From the NCBI GenBank assembly GCA_963082875.1, contig OY720097.1, positions 10,486,501 to 10,550,500 of the forward strand: 64,000 bases of DNA, given 5' to 3'. Position 1 is the stretch's first letter. Each line of letters starts with the position of its first letter. Positions 62,714 to 64,000 of this stretch are shown here, piece by piece. The position numbers were made by a program, and so were the translations under genes. The stretch is from Corella eumyota (Eukaryota; Chordata; Ascidiacea; Phlebobranchia; Corellidae). The notes beneath the pieces were generated by a model. That model had not been told where the DNA came from and ran no database searches. It worked only from the letters and a program-made list of their open reading frames with translations.

Positions 62714-64000
62714 ATTTTTAACTAAACAACATATAAATTTGTGTTAGATAGTAGTAAAAATATTTTCTTTATTTATAATACAATCCTATATAGTTACAAA
62801 ATAAACTTTACAACTAATTTCAAATCAAAATCTACGTAAAATTATATTCATAACAATCACATGCAACTCAATAATAATATCTTCAAGTGCCTTAGAAGTA
62901 AGTAAACAAAGTTTGTTGACTGCCTAAGGCTATACAGCAATGACGTCACTTACATCCGCACGAACAAAAATAAATGTTTCGCAATGGTCAATTATTTTAG
63001 GAGAATAAATCAGTGAAAATCGATTGCTAAAAAATTTAAATTGTTTTAGCGACATTTCTTGAGAAGTTTTTGGATTCTTTTATTTGTTCGCCTAATTTAA
63101 AGCAAATATTTTTAAATATTTATATATATTGTTTAATTACGATGTGCTTTGTTAAATCAAGTAATTACGATGTGCTTTGTTAAATCATTTATGTACGAAT
63201 ATGTTTTCTTATCTACCAGGGAAATTAAATTTTCGTTTAAGCAATATTGGACTGCGATAAAATCTTTATTGAAGTGGAGAGAACCCATCATATATATATT
63301 TGATTAATTTCCTCTAAAATTTAAAAACCTTATTAGATGTTAATTTTAGAATTTAATTTGGACTTGAATTAAAAAAGAATTATTTTTTAATAATTTAATA
63401 TTGAGTTATAAGGACTGTTATAATTTAAATAAAAACTTTATAAAATGCATTTGAATTTAAGATTTTCAAGTTATTTTAAGCATTTTGGAAAACAGTTTTT
63501 TTATTATTGTAGACAGCGGTTTTCGTGATATAAACTCCCAGCATTTACCTGGCACATTATATTTACCCCCTAGCTCGCCGTTCCTAGCAAATGGTGCGTT
63601 GAAGCGCAACAAAAAGTTGCCGAGATTGCGGGCAAACCTGTGTGTTCTGTCCAATTACTCTTCCAATAACACAACCTAGGTTTAATTTTACATACCAACA
63701 CGTTTTCCTGTAGAGAAAGGGTTCTGATAGCAAAAAAAGAGTTTTTGGTAAAACGTAAAAATCACAGTTTCTCACCTGAAGCTTATTCGATGTTTAAATC
63801 AGTCATGGAAACTTTATGGCAGTACTTGACCTGTGGTGACCTTTCCTCGACTCTGGTTGGGTGGTACTGTAACTTGACACAGCTTAAAATGTGACTGAAA
63901 AGGCGCAAACAATATTGTACGTGGAAAACATTAGGTGAAAGCTGCCATTAAGAAATTATTATTATTTTTACTGTTTATCAAGGTTTTGGATTCCAGTTTA
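62714..64000. other. Upstream of the kinase; no gene supported
   Basis: Contains the kinase promoter region and a two-copy tandem repeat at 63134-63187. Both strands around 63480-63680 have open frames, but they mirror each other and have no recognisable domain. Confidence 0.45.
63134..63187. repeat. Two-copy tandem repeat of 26 bases
   Basis: An identical 26-base unit (TAATTACGATGTGC...AAATCA) occurs at 63134-63159 and 63162-63187, with AG between the copies. The identity suggests a recent duplication. Confidence 0.85.

Overview
This window looks like tunicate nuclear DNA, most likely from a Ciona-type ascidian. The evidence is the very AT-rich base composition (roughly 70% by eye), compact metazoan genes with many short introns, chordate-type gene content, and many copies of one short tRNA-derived SINE. 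The species call rests on overall character and gene families only, since no database search was possible. Exon boundaries were chosen by hand from GT/AG sites, reading phase and family similarity. For every multi-exon gene the chosen exons add up to an uninterrupted frame.

Layout: (1) About 1-17500, + strand: the 3' part of a large receptor gene with about 20 CCP/sushi modules, a discoidin-like (F5/8C) domain, a transmembrane segment, a PLAT-like domain and four more membrane segments, resembling the first half of the polycystin-1 membrane region. Its introns hold about ten SINE copies. (2) 18892-32229, + strand: a complete RECQL5 DNA helicase gene of 22 exons. Its largest intron (about 4.7 kb) contains three small single-pass membrane protein genes on the opposite strand, two of them tandem paralogues of SMIM5/SMIM22 type. 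(3) 32955-34047, - strand: an atypical Ras-like GTPase with a CaaX end and an altered P-loop, convergent with RECQL5. (4) 34048-37816: mostly non-coding, with a MITE-like inverted-repeat element whose arms are themselves minisatellites. (5) 37817-46834, + strand: a complete TBC1D9/TBC1D8-family Rab GAP of 22 exons. (6) 48245-51091, + strand: a ZP-domain, EGF-like, single-pass membrane protein of 11 exons. (7) 51763-57108, - strand: a broken Ty3/gypsy LTR retrotransposon. Between its 5' LTR and gag it carries an intronless piece of a host gene encoding protein O-fucosyltransferase 2 (POFUT2). (8) 58559-58792, + strand: BRK1 (HSPC300), a WAVE-complex subunit, in one exon. (9) 60499-62713, - strand: a small PKG/PKA-like AGC kinase with a catalytic domain only, in 7 exons.

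The genes do not form one pathway; this is an ordinary gene-rich stretch. The strongest points of interest are the CCP-discoidin-PLAT-polycystin receptor, the POFUT2 fragment carried by the LTR element, the nested small membrane genes, the MITE with minisatellite arms, and the GTPase with a tyrosine in place of the P-loop Ser/Thr.
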